The translations under genes were made by a program, and so were the position numbers. The notes beneath the pieces were generated by a model that made no database searches, was not told the DNA's origin, and saw only the letters and a program-made list of their open reading frames with translations. 64,000 bases of DNA from Pseudomonas aegrilactucae (lineage in GTDB: Bacteria > Pseudomonadota > Gammaproteobacteria > Pseudomonadales > Pseudomonadaceae), in assembly GCF_019168305.1 (NCBI RefSeq), contig NZ_JAHTBI010000072.1:40537-104536 (forward strand), in the 5' to 3' direction. Each line of letters begins with the position of its first letter. Within the stretch, counting starts at the first letter, position 1. Positions 1 through 7,988 of the stretch are shown here, in pieces.

Positions 1-595
1 CAACTGCCAGCGCGGGCTGCACATCCTGACCCTCGAAGACCCCATCGAATTTATCCACAGCCCGGTGCGCAGCCGGCTCAGCCAGCGCGAGATCGGTCGG
101 CACAGCAAGGGCTTTGCGCAGGCCTTGCGTGCCGCGCTGCGCCAGGACCCGGACGTGATCATGCTCGGTGAGCTACGCGACCTTGAGAGCATTCGCCTGG
201 CCCTGAGCGCTGCCGAAACCGGTCATCTGGTGCTGGCGACCCTGCACACGCGCTCGGCGTCCAGCAGCATCGACCGCCTGGTGGAGGTGTTTGCCGCCGA
301 CGAGAAGGCCATGGTCCGCAGCATGCTCGCCGAGTCGCTGCAGGCAGTGGTGGCGCAGGTACTGGTGGGGCAGGTGGACGGCGGGCGGGTGGCGGCACAT
401 GAGATACTGCTGGCCACCCCGGCCGTGCGCAACCTGATTCGCGAGGGCAAGGTGGCGCAGCTGTACTCGGCCATGCAGACCGGTGCGGCCGCTGGCATGC
501 AGACCCTTGACGCTTGCCTGCAGGGCCTGGTGAGGCGCGGGGTGATCAATCGTGAGGCGGCCCGGGCGAACGCACGCTCGCCCGAACTGTTCTAG
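1..595 (+). CDS. pilT: PilT-like type IV pilus retraction ATPase, 3' part only
   Basis: The reading frame is open from base 2 at the window edge, so the N-terminal domain and Walker A motif lie outside the window. What remains starts at about the Asp box (TLEDPIEF), followed by the Walker B region (PDVIMLGELRD) and the His box (GHLVLATLHT). The C-terminal AVRNLIREGK...QTG...MQTLD stretch is typical of PilT rather than PilB or PilU. PilT hydrolyses ATP at the inner face of the membrane to retract pili. Together with the reduced pilMNOPQ set at 12.0-15.6 kb this suggests a minimal, possibly DNA-uptake-type, system. Family assignment is firm; which pilus it serves is inferred. Confidence 0.9.
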   Translation, partial: NCQRGLHILTLEDPIEFIHSPVRSRLSQREIGRHSKGFAQALRAALRQDPDVIMLGELRDLESIRLALSAAETGHLVLATLHTRSASSSIDRLVEVFAADEKAMVRSMLAESLQAVVAQVLVGQVDGGRVAAHEILLATPAVRNLIREGKVAQLYSAMQTGAAAGMQTLDACLQGLVRRGVINREAARANARSPELF

Positions 596-1215
596 CGCTT
601 GGCCAGGCGCAGTTGCTGTTGTGGCTGTTCCTTGGGCAGCACGCGCTTGGCGACCACATAGTGGCTCTGCCAGTACGGCTTGTTCAGCGTGTCGATGCTG
701 ACCCGCTTGCCGCGCCGCGGGGCGTGGATGAAGCGGTCGTTGCCCAGGTAGATGGCCACGTGATTGACGCGGCGGCTCTTGATGTTGAAGAACAGCAGGT
801 CGCCGGGCTTGAGGTCCTTGCGCTCGACCTTGACGCCATGGCCGCTGGCCATGGCATTGGAGGTGCGCGGCAGGTCGACCTCATCGATGTCATTGAAGGC
901 GTACTTGACCAGGCCGCTGCAGTCAAAGCCCTTGCTCGGGCTGCTGCCGCCCCAGCGGTAGGGTGTGCCGAGCACATTCACGGCGCGGCTGAGTACGTCG
1001 CTGCTCTGCTTGGCCGGCATCAGCGCAACCGGTTGGGTCGAGCGGGCGCGGGCCTTGGAAACCTGCGTGTGGCTGACCTTGGTCGAGCGCACGGCACTGG
1101 TGTTGGTGGTATGGACGGAAAAACCAGTGGGTAGACGTTGCTCACGGTTGGTGGCGTGAGCGGCCAGTGGCAATAATAGGCAAACAGTCAGCCATGTCTT
1201 GAAAAATGGACGCAT
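592..1215 (-). CDS. Secreted NlpC/P60 cysteine peptidase (peptidoglycan endopeptidase)
   Basis: The 207-residue product has an N-terminal signal peptide (about residues 1-21, ending AAHA), a basic low-complexity linker, and a C-terminal NlpC/P60 domain from about residue 72. The catalytic triad candidates are Cys99 in FDCSG, His152 in NHVAIYLG and His164 in FIHAP. Enzymes of this family cleave the D-gamma-glutamyl-diaminopimelate bond of peptidoglycan stem peptides in the periplasm. It starts at an ATG and its stop overlaps the convergent PilT gene by four bases. The divergent neighbour is the TM2 protein, with a 156-bp shared upstream region. The substrate is inferred from the family. Confidence 0.9.
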   Translation of the reverse strand: MRPFFKTWLTVCLLLPLAAHATNREQRLPTGFSVHTTNTSAVRSTKVSHTQVSKARARSTQPVALMPAKQSSDVLSRAVNVLGTPYRWGGSSPSKGFDCSGLVKYAFNDIDEVDLPRTSNAMASGHGVKVERKDLKPGDLLFFNIKSRRVNHVAIYLGNDRFIHAPRRGKRVSIDTLNKPYWQSHYVVAKRVLPKEQPQQQLRLAKR

Positions 1216-1371
1216 GGGCAGGGCTCTTCGTGGTTAAGCGCGCAACTTTATAACAGCTTTTTGATCAAATTCTGATCCGTTGGTCGATTGCGGCGGTGCC
1301 ATACGTCGGGTCGTCACGCAAAAGTCACATCTTTTCTTAGAAAATTTTTCTCTAAAACCCAGAGGCTATGA

Positions 1372-1794
1372 ATGAACAGTTATCAGCAGAGTGCACATCC
1401 GCAGGACACCCACAGCAAGATCATCGGCTACCTGCTGTGGATTTTCGGCTTTACCGGTGCGCACCGTTTCTACTACGGCAAGCCGGTGACCGGGACGATC
1501 TGGTTCTTCACCCTTGGCCTGCTCGGCATTGGCTGGCTGATCGACCTGTTCCTGGTGCCGGCGATGGACCGTGAAGCCGACCTGCGCTTTCAGGCCGGCC
1601 CGCTGGACTACACCGTGGCCTGGGTGCTGCTGACCTTTCTGGGTGTGTTCGGCGTGCACCGCATGTACCAGGGCAAGTGGATCTCAGGCGTGATCTACCT
1701 GTTCACCGGTGGCCTGTTCCTGCTCGGGGTGCTGTATGACTTCTGGACGTTGAATACCCAGGTGTCGCTCAAGAATGCGCAGGCGCGCTTCTGA
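1372..1794 (+). CDS. Double TM2-domain membrane protein
   Basis: The 140-residue product contains two tandem TM2 units. Each has a pair of hydrophobic helices around a GAHRFYxG/GVHRMYxG motif (about residues 25-35 and 95-105) and a second helix ending in DLF or YDFW. TM2 proteins are small inner-membrane proteins of unknown biochemical role. The start is the ATG at 1372, preceded by AGAGG with a six-base spacer. An out-of-frame ATG four bases upstream was not chosen. The gene converges on the SPOR-domain gene, with an 11-bp perfect hairpin between them. Confidence 0.85.
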   Translation: MNSYQQSAHPQDTHSKIIGYLLWIFGFTGAHRFYYGKPVTGTIWFFTLGLLGIGWLIDLFLVPAMDREADLRFQAGPLDYTVAWVLLTFLGVFGVHRMYQGKWISGVIYLFTGGLFLLGVLYDFWTLNTQVSLKNAQARF

Positions 1795-1798
1795 AAGG

Positions 1799-1825
1799 CA
1801 GCGGCCCGCAAGGTGCGGGCCGCTG
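1799..1825. terminator. Hairpin between convergent genes
   Basis: Perfect 11-bp inverted repeat CAGCGGCCCGC / GCGGGCCGCTG with the five-base loop AAGGT, between the stop of the TM2 gene and the stop of the SPOR gene. There is no run of T on either strand, so it could be a weak bidirectional terminator or an mRNA end-stabilising structure. Confidence 0.55.
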
Positions 1826-1835
1826 ATCGCCGGGG

Positions 1836-2528
1836 TTACTGGCGGGTCTGACGCTGCTGCAACAGCAGGTTGCTGAAGCCGCTGCCTGCCAGTTGCTTCT
1901 GCGCCACGGTCAGTTGCTCGCGGTTGCTGAACGGGCCGACCAGTACGCGGTACCAGGTTTCCTCCTTCACCGTGCCGGACTCCACCTTGACCGCCTGGCC
2001 TAGCAGGATGATCTGGGCACGTACCTTGTCGGCATCGGCCTGCTTGCGGAACGAGCCGGCCTGCAGATAGAACTGCGTGGTGGCGGCCGGCTTGATCACC
2101 TCGGGTGCCGGTGGTGGCGTCTGCCCCAGCAGTGCGGCCTGTGCGCGTGCGGTGTCGATCTTGGCCGCCTCGGCCGGGGTCACCGGAGGTTGCGCCGGTA
2201 CCGGCGGGGTTTTCTCCGGCACCGCCTCCGGCGGCACGATCACTTCCGATTCGGGCAGCAGGGTGTAGAAGTCGTACTTGGGCTTGACCGGCTGTTGCGG
2301 GCTGGGCGCAGTCTTGTTCGCCTCGGCGATCTTCTCGGCCTTCTGCTGGGCCTCGGGCTTGGTGCGCTTGACCTCGTCACGGCTGGGCTCGAGTTTCATC
2401 AGGAACACGATGAAGGCACCGACCGTGAGGCCGATGGCCAGCCACATCCAGCCCGGAATCGGTTGCTTGGCCGGTGCCTGGTAGCGGCTGGCGCCGCGCT
2501 TGGGTGCAGGTTTTTTCTTGGCAGCCAA
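1836..2528 (-). CDS. SPOR-domain cell-division protein (FtsN-like)
   Basis: The 230-residue product has a short Lys-rich cytoplasmic N-terminus, one membrane segment (about residues 28-44), a Pro/Ala/Glu-rich periplasmic linker, and a C-terminal SPOR domain (about 150-226, with FYLQAGSF and WYRVLVGPFSNREQ). SPOR domains bind denuded septal peptidoglycan. The only in-frame start that leaves the whole membrane anchor is TTG, two bases after the argS stop, with GGAG about 14 bases upstream inside argS. This points to translational coupling in a priA-argS-SPOR order. It is FtsN-like in layout; full functional equivalence is not shown. Confidence 0.85.
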   Translation of the reverse strand: MAAKKKPAPKRGASRYQAPAKQPIPGWMWLAIGLTVGAFIVFLMKLEPSRDEVKRTKPEAQQKAEKIAEANKTAPSPQQPVKPKYDFYTLLPESEVIVPPEAVPEKTPPVPAQPPVTPAEAAKIDTARAQAALLGQTPPPAPEVIKPAATTQFYLQAGSFRKQADADKVRAQIILLGQAVKVESGTVKEETWYRVLVGPFSNREQLTVAQKQLAGSGFSNLLLQQRQTRQ

Positions 2529-2529
2529 C

Positions 2530-4266
2530 TTACATGCGCTCCAGGGTTTCCAGGCCGAGCAGTTCCAGGCCCTGCTTGAGGGTGCGGCCGGTCAGCGCGG
2601 CAAGGCGCAGGCGGCTCTGCTGAACGTCGGGGGTGTCCGCGCCCAGGATCGGGCAGTTCTCGTAGAAGCTGGAGAACAGGCCGGCCACGTCGTAGAGGTA
2701 GGTGCACAGCACGTGCGGGGTGCCTTTTTCAGCGACGTTGTTCAGGATTTCGCCGAACTGCGCCAGGCGTGCGGCCAGGTCCTGTTCCTGGGGGGCGCTC
2801 AGCAGGATCTCGCCATCGACCTGGTCGAAGTCCTTGCCCAGCTTGCGGAACACGCCGGCCACGCGGGTGTAGGCGTACAGCAGGTACGGCGCGGTGTTGC
2901 CTTCGAAGTTGAGCATCAGCTCGAAGTTGAAGCTGTAGTCGCTGGTGCGGTGCTTGGACAGGTCGGCGTATTTGACCGCGCCGATGCCCACCACCTTGGC
3001 GATGGCACGCAGTTCGTCTTCGGCCAACTGCGGGTTCTTCTCCTTGACCAGGGCGTAGGCACGCTCCTTGGCTTCGTTGAGCAGGTCGATCAGCTTCACG
3101 GTGCCGCCGTCACGGGTCTTGAACGGGCGGCCGTCGGCGCCGTTCATGGTGCCGAAGCCCATGTGCTCCATGTCCATCGGGTGGGTCACGAAGCCGGCCT
3201 TGCGTGCCACCGCAAACACCTGCTGGAAATGCAGGGCCTGGCGCTGGTCGACGAAGTACAGGGCGCGGTCGGCCTTGAGCACGCCGCTGCGGTAGCGCAC
3301 GGCGGCCAGGTCGGTGGTGGCGTACAGGTAGCCGCCGTCGGCCTTGACGATGATCACCGGCAGTGGCTCGCCTTCGGCGTTCTTGAACTCGTCGAGGAAC
3401 ACGCACTGGGCGCCGTTGCTCTCGACCAGCATGCCCTTGGCCTTGAGGTCGTTGACCACATTGACCAGGTCATCGTTGTAGGCGCTCTCGCCCATCACGT
3501 CGGCCATGGTCAGCTTGACGTTGAGCAGCTCGTAGGTCTTCTGGCAGTGCGACAGCGAGATGTCCTTGAAGCGGGTCCACAGCTTCAGGCAGTCGGCATC
3601 GCCGGCCTGCAGCTTGACCACCAGGCCGCGGGCACGGTCGGCGAACTCGCTCGACTCGTCGAAGCGCTTCTTGGCGGCGCGGTAGAAGTTCTCCAGGTCC
3701 GACAGCTCGTCGCTGGTGACCGGGTTTTCTTCCAGGTAGGCCATCAGCATGCCGAACTGGGTGCCCCAGTCGCCGACGTGGTTCTGGCGTACCACCTCGT
3801 CGCCGAGGAACTCCAGCACGCGGGCCACGGCGTCACCGATGATGGTCGAGCGCAGGTGGCCGACGTGCATTTCCTTGGCCAGGTTGGGCGCCGACAGGTC
3901 GACCACCACCTTCTGTGCGGCACCGGCCTTGTGCACGCCGAGCCTGGCGTCGGCCAGCGCGGCGTCCAGGCGCGAGGCCAGGGCCTGGGTGTTCTGGAAG
4001 AAGTTCAGGAAACCGGGGCCGGCGATCTCGACCTTGCTGACCTGCGGGTCGGCGGGCAGGGCGTTGATCAGCTTTTCGGCCAGCTCGCGGGGTTTGAGCC
4101 CGGCGGGCTTGGCCAGCATCATGGCGATGTTGCTGGCGAAATCGCCGTGGGTCTTGTCCCGGGCGTTTTCCACCTGGATCGCCGGCGTCAGCCCTTCTGG
4201 CAGCACACCGTCGGCGACGAGTTGGGTGAGGGCTTGCTGGATCAGCTGGCGAATGGTGTCTTTCAT
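2530..4266 (-). CDS. argS: Arginyl-tRNA synthetase
   Basis: The 578-residue product is the usual size for class I ArgRS, which charges tRNA-Arg in the cytoplasm. The N-terminal additive domain is followed by the HIGH-equivalent motif in PNLAKEMHVGHLRSTIIGD (about residue 125). The C-terminal DALR anticodon-binding domain ends in ...LGLETLERM. Start ATG at 4266 fits the family N-terminus (MKDTIRQLIQQAL). It lies 119 bp downstream of priA on the same strand, and the SPOR gene begins immediately after its stop. Confidence 0.97.
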   Translation of the reverse strand: MKDTIRQLIQQALTQLVADGVLPEGLTPAIQVENARDKTHGDFASNIAMMLAKPAGLKPRELAEKLINALPADPQVSKVEIAGPGFLNFFQNTQALASRLDAALADARLGVHKAGAAQKVVVDLSAPNLAKEMHVGHLRSTIIGDAVARVLEFLGDEVVRQNHVGDWGTQFGMLMAYLEENPVTSDELSDLENFYRAAKKRFDESSEFADRARGLVVKLQAGDADCLKLWTRFKDISLSHCQKTYELLNVKLTMADVMGESAYNDDLVNVVNDLKAKGMLVESNGAQCVFLDEFKNAEGEPLPVIIVKADGGYLYATTDLAAVRYRSGVLKADRALYFVDQRQALHFQQVFAVARKAGFVTHPMDMEHMGFGTMNGADGRPFKTRDGGTVKLIDLLNEAKERAYALVKEKNPQLAEDELRAIAKVVGIGAVKYADLSKHRTSDYSFNFELMLNFEGNTAPYLLYAYTRVAGVFRKLGKDFDQVDGEILLSAPQEQDLAARLAQFGEILNNVAEKGTPHVLCTYLYDVAGLFSSFYENCPILGADTPDVQQSRLRLAALTGRTLKQGLELLGLETLERM

Positions 4267-4385
4267 GGGCTTCTCTTTCGACCGCAAGCGCGGCGGCGCT
4301 TGGATGCGCAGGTGGAAAAACTGGGCATTATCCGTTGCCGGGGCGAGGTTGCCAACCTTTAGGGCGCCTTCGCCGGCAAGAACCG

Positions 4386-6605
4386 TCAGTAGAGGTCTAC
4401 AGGATCCACATCCAGCGACCAGCGCACCTGTCGCCCGCTCGGCATCTGCTCCAACACTAGCAGCCAGGCACTGATCAGCCGGTGCAAAGGTGCCCGTGCA
4501 TTGGCCTGCAGCAATAATTGCGCACGAAAACGCCCGGCCCGTCGCTCCATGGGCGCCGGTACCGGCCCCAGCAGCTCGATGCCATGCAAGTCCTGCTCGC
4601 GCACCAGTTGCTCGGCAGCGCTGCACGCCTGGTCCAGAAACCCTTCGGCCTGGCCCGGCTTGTGCGCCTCGGCGCGCAGCAGCGCCAGGTGTGCGAACGG
4701 TGGCAGTCCGGCGGCGCGGCGTTCGCTCAGGGCCTGTTCGGCAAACGCGAAGTAGCCCTGTTCGGTGAGTTGCACCAGTAAAGGGTGGTCGGCCAGGTGG
4801 GTCTGGATGATCACCTTGCCCGGCTCCTCGGCGCGTCCGGCACGCCCGGCCACCTGCACGATGAGCTGGGCCATGCGCTCGCTGGCGCGAAAGTCCCCGG
4901 AGAACAGCCCGCCATCGGCATCCAGGATCGACACCAGGGTCACCCGGGGGAAGTGGTGCCCCTTGGCCAGCATCTGGGTGCCGACCAGGATGCACGGTTC
5001 ACCGCGCTGGATGGTGGCGAACAGCTGGTTCATCGCGTCCTTGCGCGAGGTGCTGTCACGGTCCACGCGCAGCACCGGCACGTCCGGGAACAGGATGCTC
5101 AGGCGCTCCTCGGCGCGTTCGGTGCCGGCGCCTACCGGTCGCAGGTCAACGTGATTGCACTGCGGGCACTGGCGCGGCACGCGCTCGTCATAGCCGCAGT
5201 GGTGGCAGCGCAGCTCCCCCGAGCGCTGGTGCACGGTCATGCGCGCGTCGCAGCGCGGGCATTCCGACAACCAGCCGCAGTCATGGCACAGCAGGGTCGG
5301 GGCGAAGCCGCGGCGGTTGAGGAATACCAGCACCTGCTGGCCGGCGGCCAGGGTCTGGCCGATGGCCTGTTGCATGGGCCCGCTGATGCCGCTGTCCAGG
5401 GGGCGGCTCTTCACGTCCAGGCGCAGGAAGCGTGGCGGCTTGGCGCCACCGGCACGGTGGGTCAGGCGCAGCAGGCCGTAGCGCCCGGAGTAGGCGTTGT
5501 GCAGGCTTTCCAGCGACGGCGTGGCCGAGCCCAGCAGAATCGGAATGTGCTCCTGGCGCGCACGCACCAGCGCCAGGTCGCGGGCGTGGTAGCGCAGGCC
5601 TTCCTGCTGCTTGTAGGAGCCATCATGTTCTTCGTCGATGATGATCAGCCCCGGGTGCTTCATCGGGGTGAACAGCGCCGAACGGGTACCGATGATAATG
5701 TCGGCCTCGCCATCACGGGCTGCCAGCCAGGCTTCCAGACGCTCGCGGTCGTTGACCGCCGAGTGCAGCAGCGCGATGCGTGCGTTGAAGCGCTGTTCGA
5801 AGCGCGCCAGCGTCTGCGGCCCCAGGTTGATCTCCGGGATCAGGATCAGCGCCTGCTTGCCGGCCTCCAGGGTTTCGCGGATCAGTTGCAGGTAGACCTC
5901 GGTCTTGCCGCTGCCGGTGACCCCGGCCAGCAGGAACGCATGAAAGCTGTCGAAGCCGGCGCGCACGGCATGAAAGGCCGCCTTCTGCTCGTCGTTCAGT
6001 GGCAGTTCGGGCTGCGCCAGCCAGTGTTCATGGCGCGCCTGCGGGGCGTGCCGGCGCACCTCGACCTGCACCAGTTCCTTGGCCAGCAGCAGGTCGAGGC
6101 TGTCCTTGCTCAGCATCAGTTTGCTCAGCAGGCCGTGCGCCACCCCGTGCGGATGTTGTGCCAGGGTGGCCAGGGCTTCGCGCTGGCGCGGCGCGCGGGC
6201 GATGCGCGGGTCGTCCTGACGCGCGCCGGGGGCGATCTGCCAGAAGCGTTCCTGGCGTGCCTCGGCCGGTTCGCCCTGGCGCAGCAGCACCGGCAGCGCC
6301 CAGCTCAGGGTGTCGCCCAGGCTGTGCTGGTAGTACTGCGCGGTCCACAGGCACAGCTTGAACAGCGCCGGCGGCACCGGCGAGACGGGGTCGAGCAGGG
6401 CGATGGCCGGCTTGAGCTTGTCAGCCGGCACTTCACTGTGGTCGCACACCTCGACCAGGATGCCGATCATTTCGCGGCGCCCGAACGGCACGCGAATGCG
6501 CATGCCTGGCGTGAACGCGGTGCGCGCCATGCTTGCCGGGGCCCTGTAGTCGAACAACCGCCGCAGGGGCGAGGGCAGGGCAAGGCGAAGGATGACGTCG
6601 GGCAC
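4386..6605 (-). CDS. priA: Primosomal replication-restart helicase PriA
   Basis: The 739-residue superfamily 2 helicase reloads the replisome at stalled forks. An N-terminal DNA-binding region precedes Walker A GVTGSGKT (residues 228-235) and a DEEH box. A zinc-binding insertion with four CxxC pairs (CHDC, CPRC, CHHC, CPQC) sits inside the helicase C-lobe, followed by the QVAGRAGR motif VI. The start is GTG at 6605, which matches the family N-terminus. The gene is divergent from rpmE with about 166 bp between them. Confidence 0.97.
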   Translation of the reverse strand: MPDVILRLALPSPLRRLFDYRAPASMARTAFTPGMRIRVPFGRREMIGILVEVCDHSEVPADKLKPAIALLDPVSPVPPALFKLCLWTAQYYQHSLGDTLSWALPVLLRQGEPAEARQERFWQIAPGARQDDPRIARAPRQREALATLAQHPHGVAHGLLSKLMLSKDSLDLLLAKELVQVEVRRHAPQARHEHWLAQPELPLNDEQKAAFHAVRAGFDSFHAFLLAGVTGSGKTEVYLQLIRETLEAGKQALILIPEINLGPQTLARFEQRFNARIALLHSAVNDRERLEAWLAARDGEADIIIGTRSALFTPMKHPGLIIIDEEHDGSYKQQEGLRYHARDLALVRARQEHIPILLGSATPSLESLHNAYSGRYGLLRLTHRAGGAKPPRFLRLDVKSRPLDSGISGPMQQAIGQTLAAGQQVLVFLNRRGFAPTLLCHDCGWLSECPRCDARMTVHQRSGELRCHHCGYDERVPRQCPQCNHVDLRPVGAGTERAEERLSILFPDVPVLRVDRDSTSRKDAMNQLFATIQRGEPCILVGTQMLAKGHHFPRVTLVSILDADGGLFSGDFRASERMAQLIVQVAGRAGRAEEPGKVIIQTHLADHPLLVQLTEQGYFAFAEQALSERRAAGLPPFAHLALLRAEAHKPGQAEGFLDQACSAAEQLVREQDLHGIELLGPVPAPMERRAGRFRAQLLLQANARAPLHRLISAWLLVLEQMPSGRQVRWSLDVDPVDLY

Positions 6606-6675
6606 GCGCAGGGTCTCTGGAGGGTGATTCTGTAGCCGCCGAGCCTAGCAGACGACAGTCGGTGCAAGCGACAAC

Positions 6676-6703
6676 TTGCGCGGATGGCATGCTCTGGTAT
6701 TAT
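6676..6703 (+). promoter_or_regulatory. Putative sigma-70 promoter for rpmE
   Basis: TTGCGC at 6676-6681 and TATTAT at 6698-6703 with a 16-base spacer, about 68 bases before the rpmE start in the priA/rpmE divergent region. This is pattern matching only; no transcript start is known. Confidence 0.4.
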
Positions 6704-6771
6704 TCGCCGCCTAATTACGTGCGGTATTCAACAATGGTGTTGGGTGGCGGCACGCAGTCGAGGAAGTGACC

Positions 6772-6987
6772 ATGAAACCAGAAATTCACCCGAATTATGA
6801 AGTAATCGCAGTGACTTGCAGCTGCGGTAACAAGTTTGAAACCCGTTCGACCCTGTCCGCTCCGCTGGGTACCGACGTGTGCAACGAATGCCACCCGTTC
6901 TACACCGGCAAGCAGAAAGTGCTGGACACCGGCGGCCGCGTACAGAAGTTCGCAGATCGCTTCGGCATGTTCGGTGCCAAGAAGTAA
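6772..6987 (+). CDS. rpmE: 50S ribosomal protein L31, zinc-binding type
   Basis: The 71-residue protein begins MKPEIHPNYEVIAV. It has the zinc-binding cysteines Cys16, Cys18, Cys37 and Cys40, which marks it as the C+ form of L31. The C- paralogue (RpmE2/YkgM) is the one used under zinc starvation. ATG at 6772 is preceded by GAGGAAG. An in-frame GTG two codons upstream was rejected because the ATG matches the conserved N-terminus. A strong hairpin with six T follows 42 bp after the stop. Confidence 0.97.
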   Translation: MKPEIHPNYEVIAVTCSCGNKFETRSTLSAPLGTDVCNECHPFYTGKQKVLDTGGRVQKFADRFGMFGAKK

Positions 6988-7007
6988 GACAGCGCGAAGC
7001 GGGCCCC

Positions 7008-7805
7008 ATGGGCTTTGCAATGCTGCTGAAAAAGGCGTCCCTCGTGGGCGCCTTTTTTATGGCCGCGATCTGGCAACTGCCGGCGCTTGCGCTGTGTTCG
7101 ACGCCCGCCGGCCTGCAGACGGTCGGCGTGCGCCAGGTGGTCGACGGCGATACCTTGCGTCTGGTCGATGGGCGCAGCGTGCGCCTGATTGGCCTGAATG
7201 CACCTGAAATCGGGCGCAAGGGGCGCGCCAGCGAGCCCTTCGCGCAGGCTGCACGCCAGCGTCTGCAGGCGCTGGTGAACGCCAGTGGCGGTCAGGTGGG
7301 CCTGCAGCCTGGCGTCGAGCCGCGAGACAAATATGGGCGTACCCTGGCTCATGTGTACGGGCGCTCTGGCGACAATCTGGAAGCACAATTACTCGGTGAA
7401 GGGCTTGGCTACCGTGTCGCAGTGGCGCCCAACGTGGCGTTGGTGCGGTGCCAGCAACAGGCCGAGCAGGCCGCCCGTCGGGCCGCTGTCGGGGTGTGGC
7501 GCGTGTCTGCGGTGCTCGGTCCCGGGCAGTTGCGCCAGTCCGGCTTTGCCCTGATCAGGGGCCAGGTGCGGGCAATCGAGCGTAATCGTGCTGGGATCTG
7601 GATCGCGCTGGGAGATGATCTGGTGCTCCAGGTGCCTGCGCGTTTGTCGCGACATTTCCCGGCTGACTTTGCGCACGGCCTGAAAGGGCGCACGGTCGAG
7701 GCCCGCGGCTGGGTGCTGGATCGTTCCCGCAAGGGCGGGCTCACGTCGGGTCAGGCGCGCTGGGTGCTGCCGTTGACCGACCCATCGATGCTTGAAAGAC
7801 AATAA
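7008..7805 (+). CDS. Secreted thermonuclease-like (SNase) protein
   Basis: The product of up to 265 residues has a signal peptide (MLLKKASLVGAFF...ALA) and a staphylococcal-nuclease OB-fold. Visible family motifs are VVDGDTLRL, VRLIGLNAPE and DKYGRTLAHVY, which carry the Asp/Arg/Glu positions of the SNase site. The C-terminal third looks like a second OB-like region. The start is uncertain: ATG at 7008, 7020 or 7059. The first two make the signal peptide coding sequence overlap the rpmE terminator. ATG 7059 lies just after it but leaves a short signal peptide. It likely degrades or processes nucleic acid outside the cytoplasm. Confidence 0.8.
   Translation: MGFAMLLKKASLVGAFFMAAIWQLPALALCSTPAGLQTVGVRQVVDGDTLRLVDGRSVRLIGLNAPEIGRKGRASEPFAQAARQRLQALVNASGGQVGLQPGVEPRDKYGRTLAHVYGRSGDNLEAQLLGEGLGYRVAVAPNVALVRCQQQAEQAARRAAVGVWRVSAVLGPGQLRQSGFALIRGQVRAIERNRAGIWIALGDDLVLQVPARLSRHFPADFAHGLKGRTVEARGWVLDRSRKGGLTSGQARWVLPLTDPSMLERQ
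7029..7058 (+). terminator. rpmE rho-independent terminator inside the next gene's signal-peptide codons
   Basis: Stem AAAAAGGCGTCC / GGGCGCCTTTTT with loop CTCGT and a six-T tail. It is well placed to end rpmE transcription. The T run is also read as Phe-Phe codons of the downstream nuclease if translation starts at 7008 or 7020. Confidence 0.8.
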
Positions 7806-7988
7806 ACACAATAAATTGTGGACATTTTAAAAGTCGATTGTACACACGCAAAGCCTTGCGGGCTGCGGCTCTTGGCTTAAAGTCGTAGGTTAAAGGCCTT
7901 GACACTAGTGACCGACCAGTCTTGTAGGCCCATTGCTCTTTGCGTATCCTCGGCGGTCCGTCAGAACAGTAAAAGCGGAATGCCCACC

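Noticed and set aside
2500..4362. 620-codon open frame antisense to argS
   Set aside because: Mirror of the high-GC argS gene; composition is His/Gln/Val-rich without motifs, typical of antisense frames.
4785..6635. 616-codon open frame antisense to priA
   Set aside because: PriA motifs are complete on the other strand; the frame has no ribosome site.
7806..7988. Promoter with TTGACA at about 7899 for malic enzyme
   Set aside because: The downstream -10 (TGTAGG, 18-base spacer) is poor; not strong enough to list as a feature.
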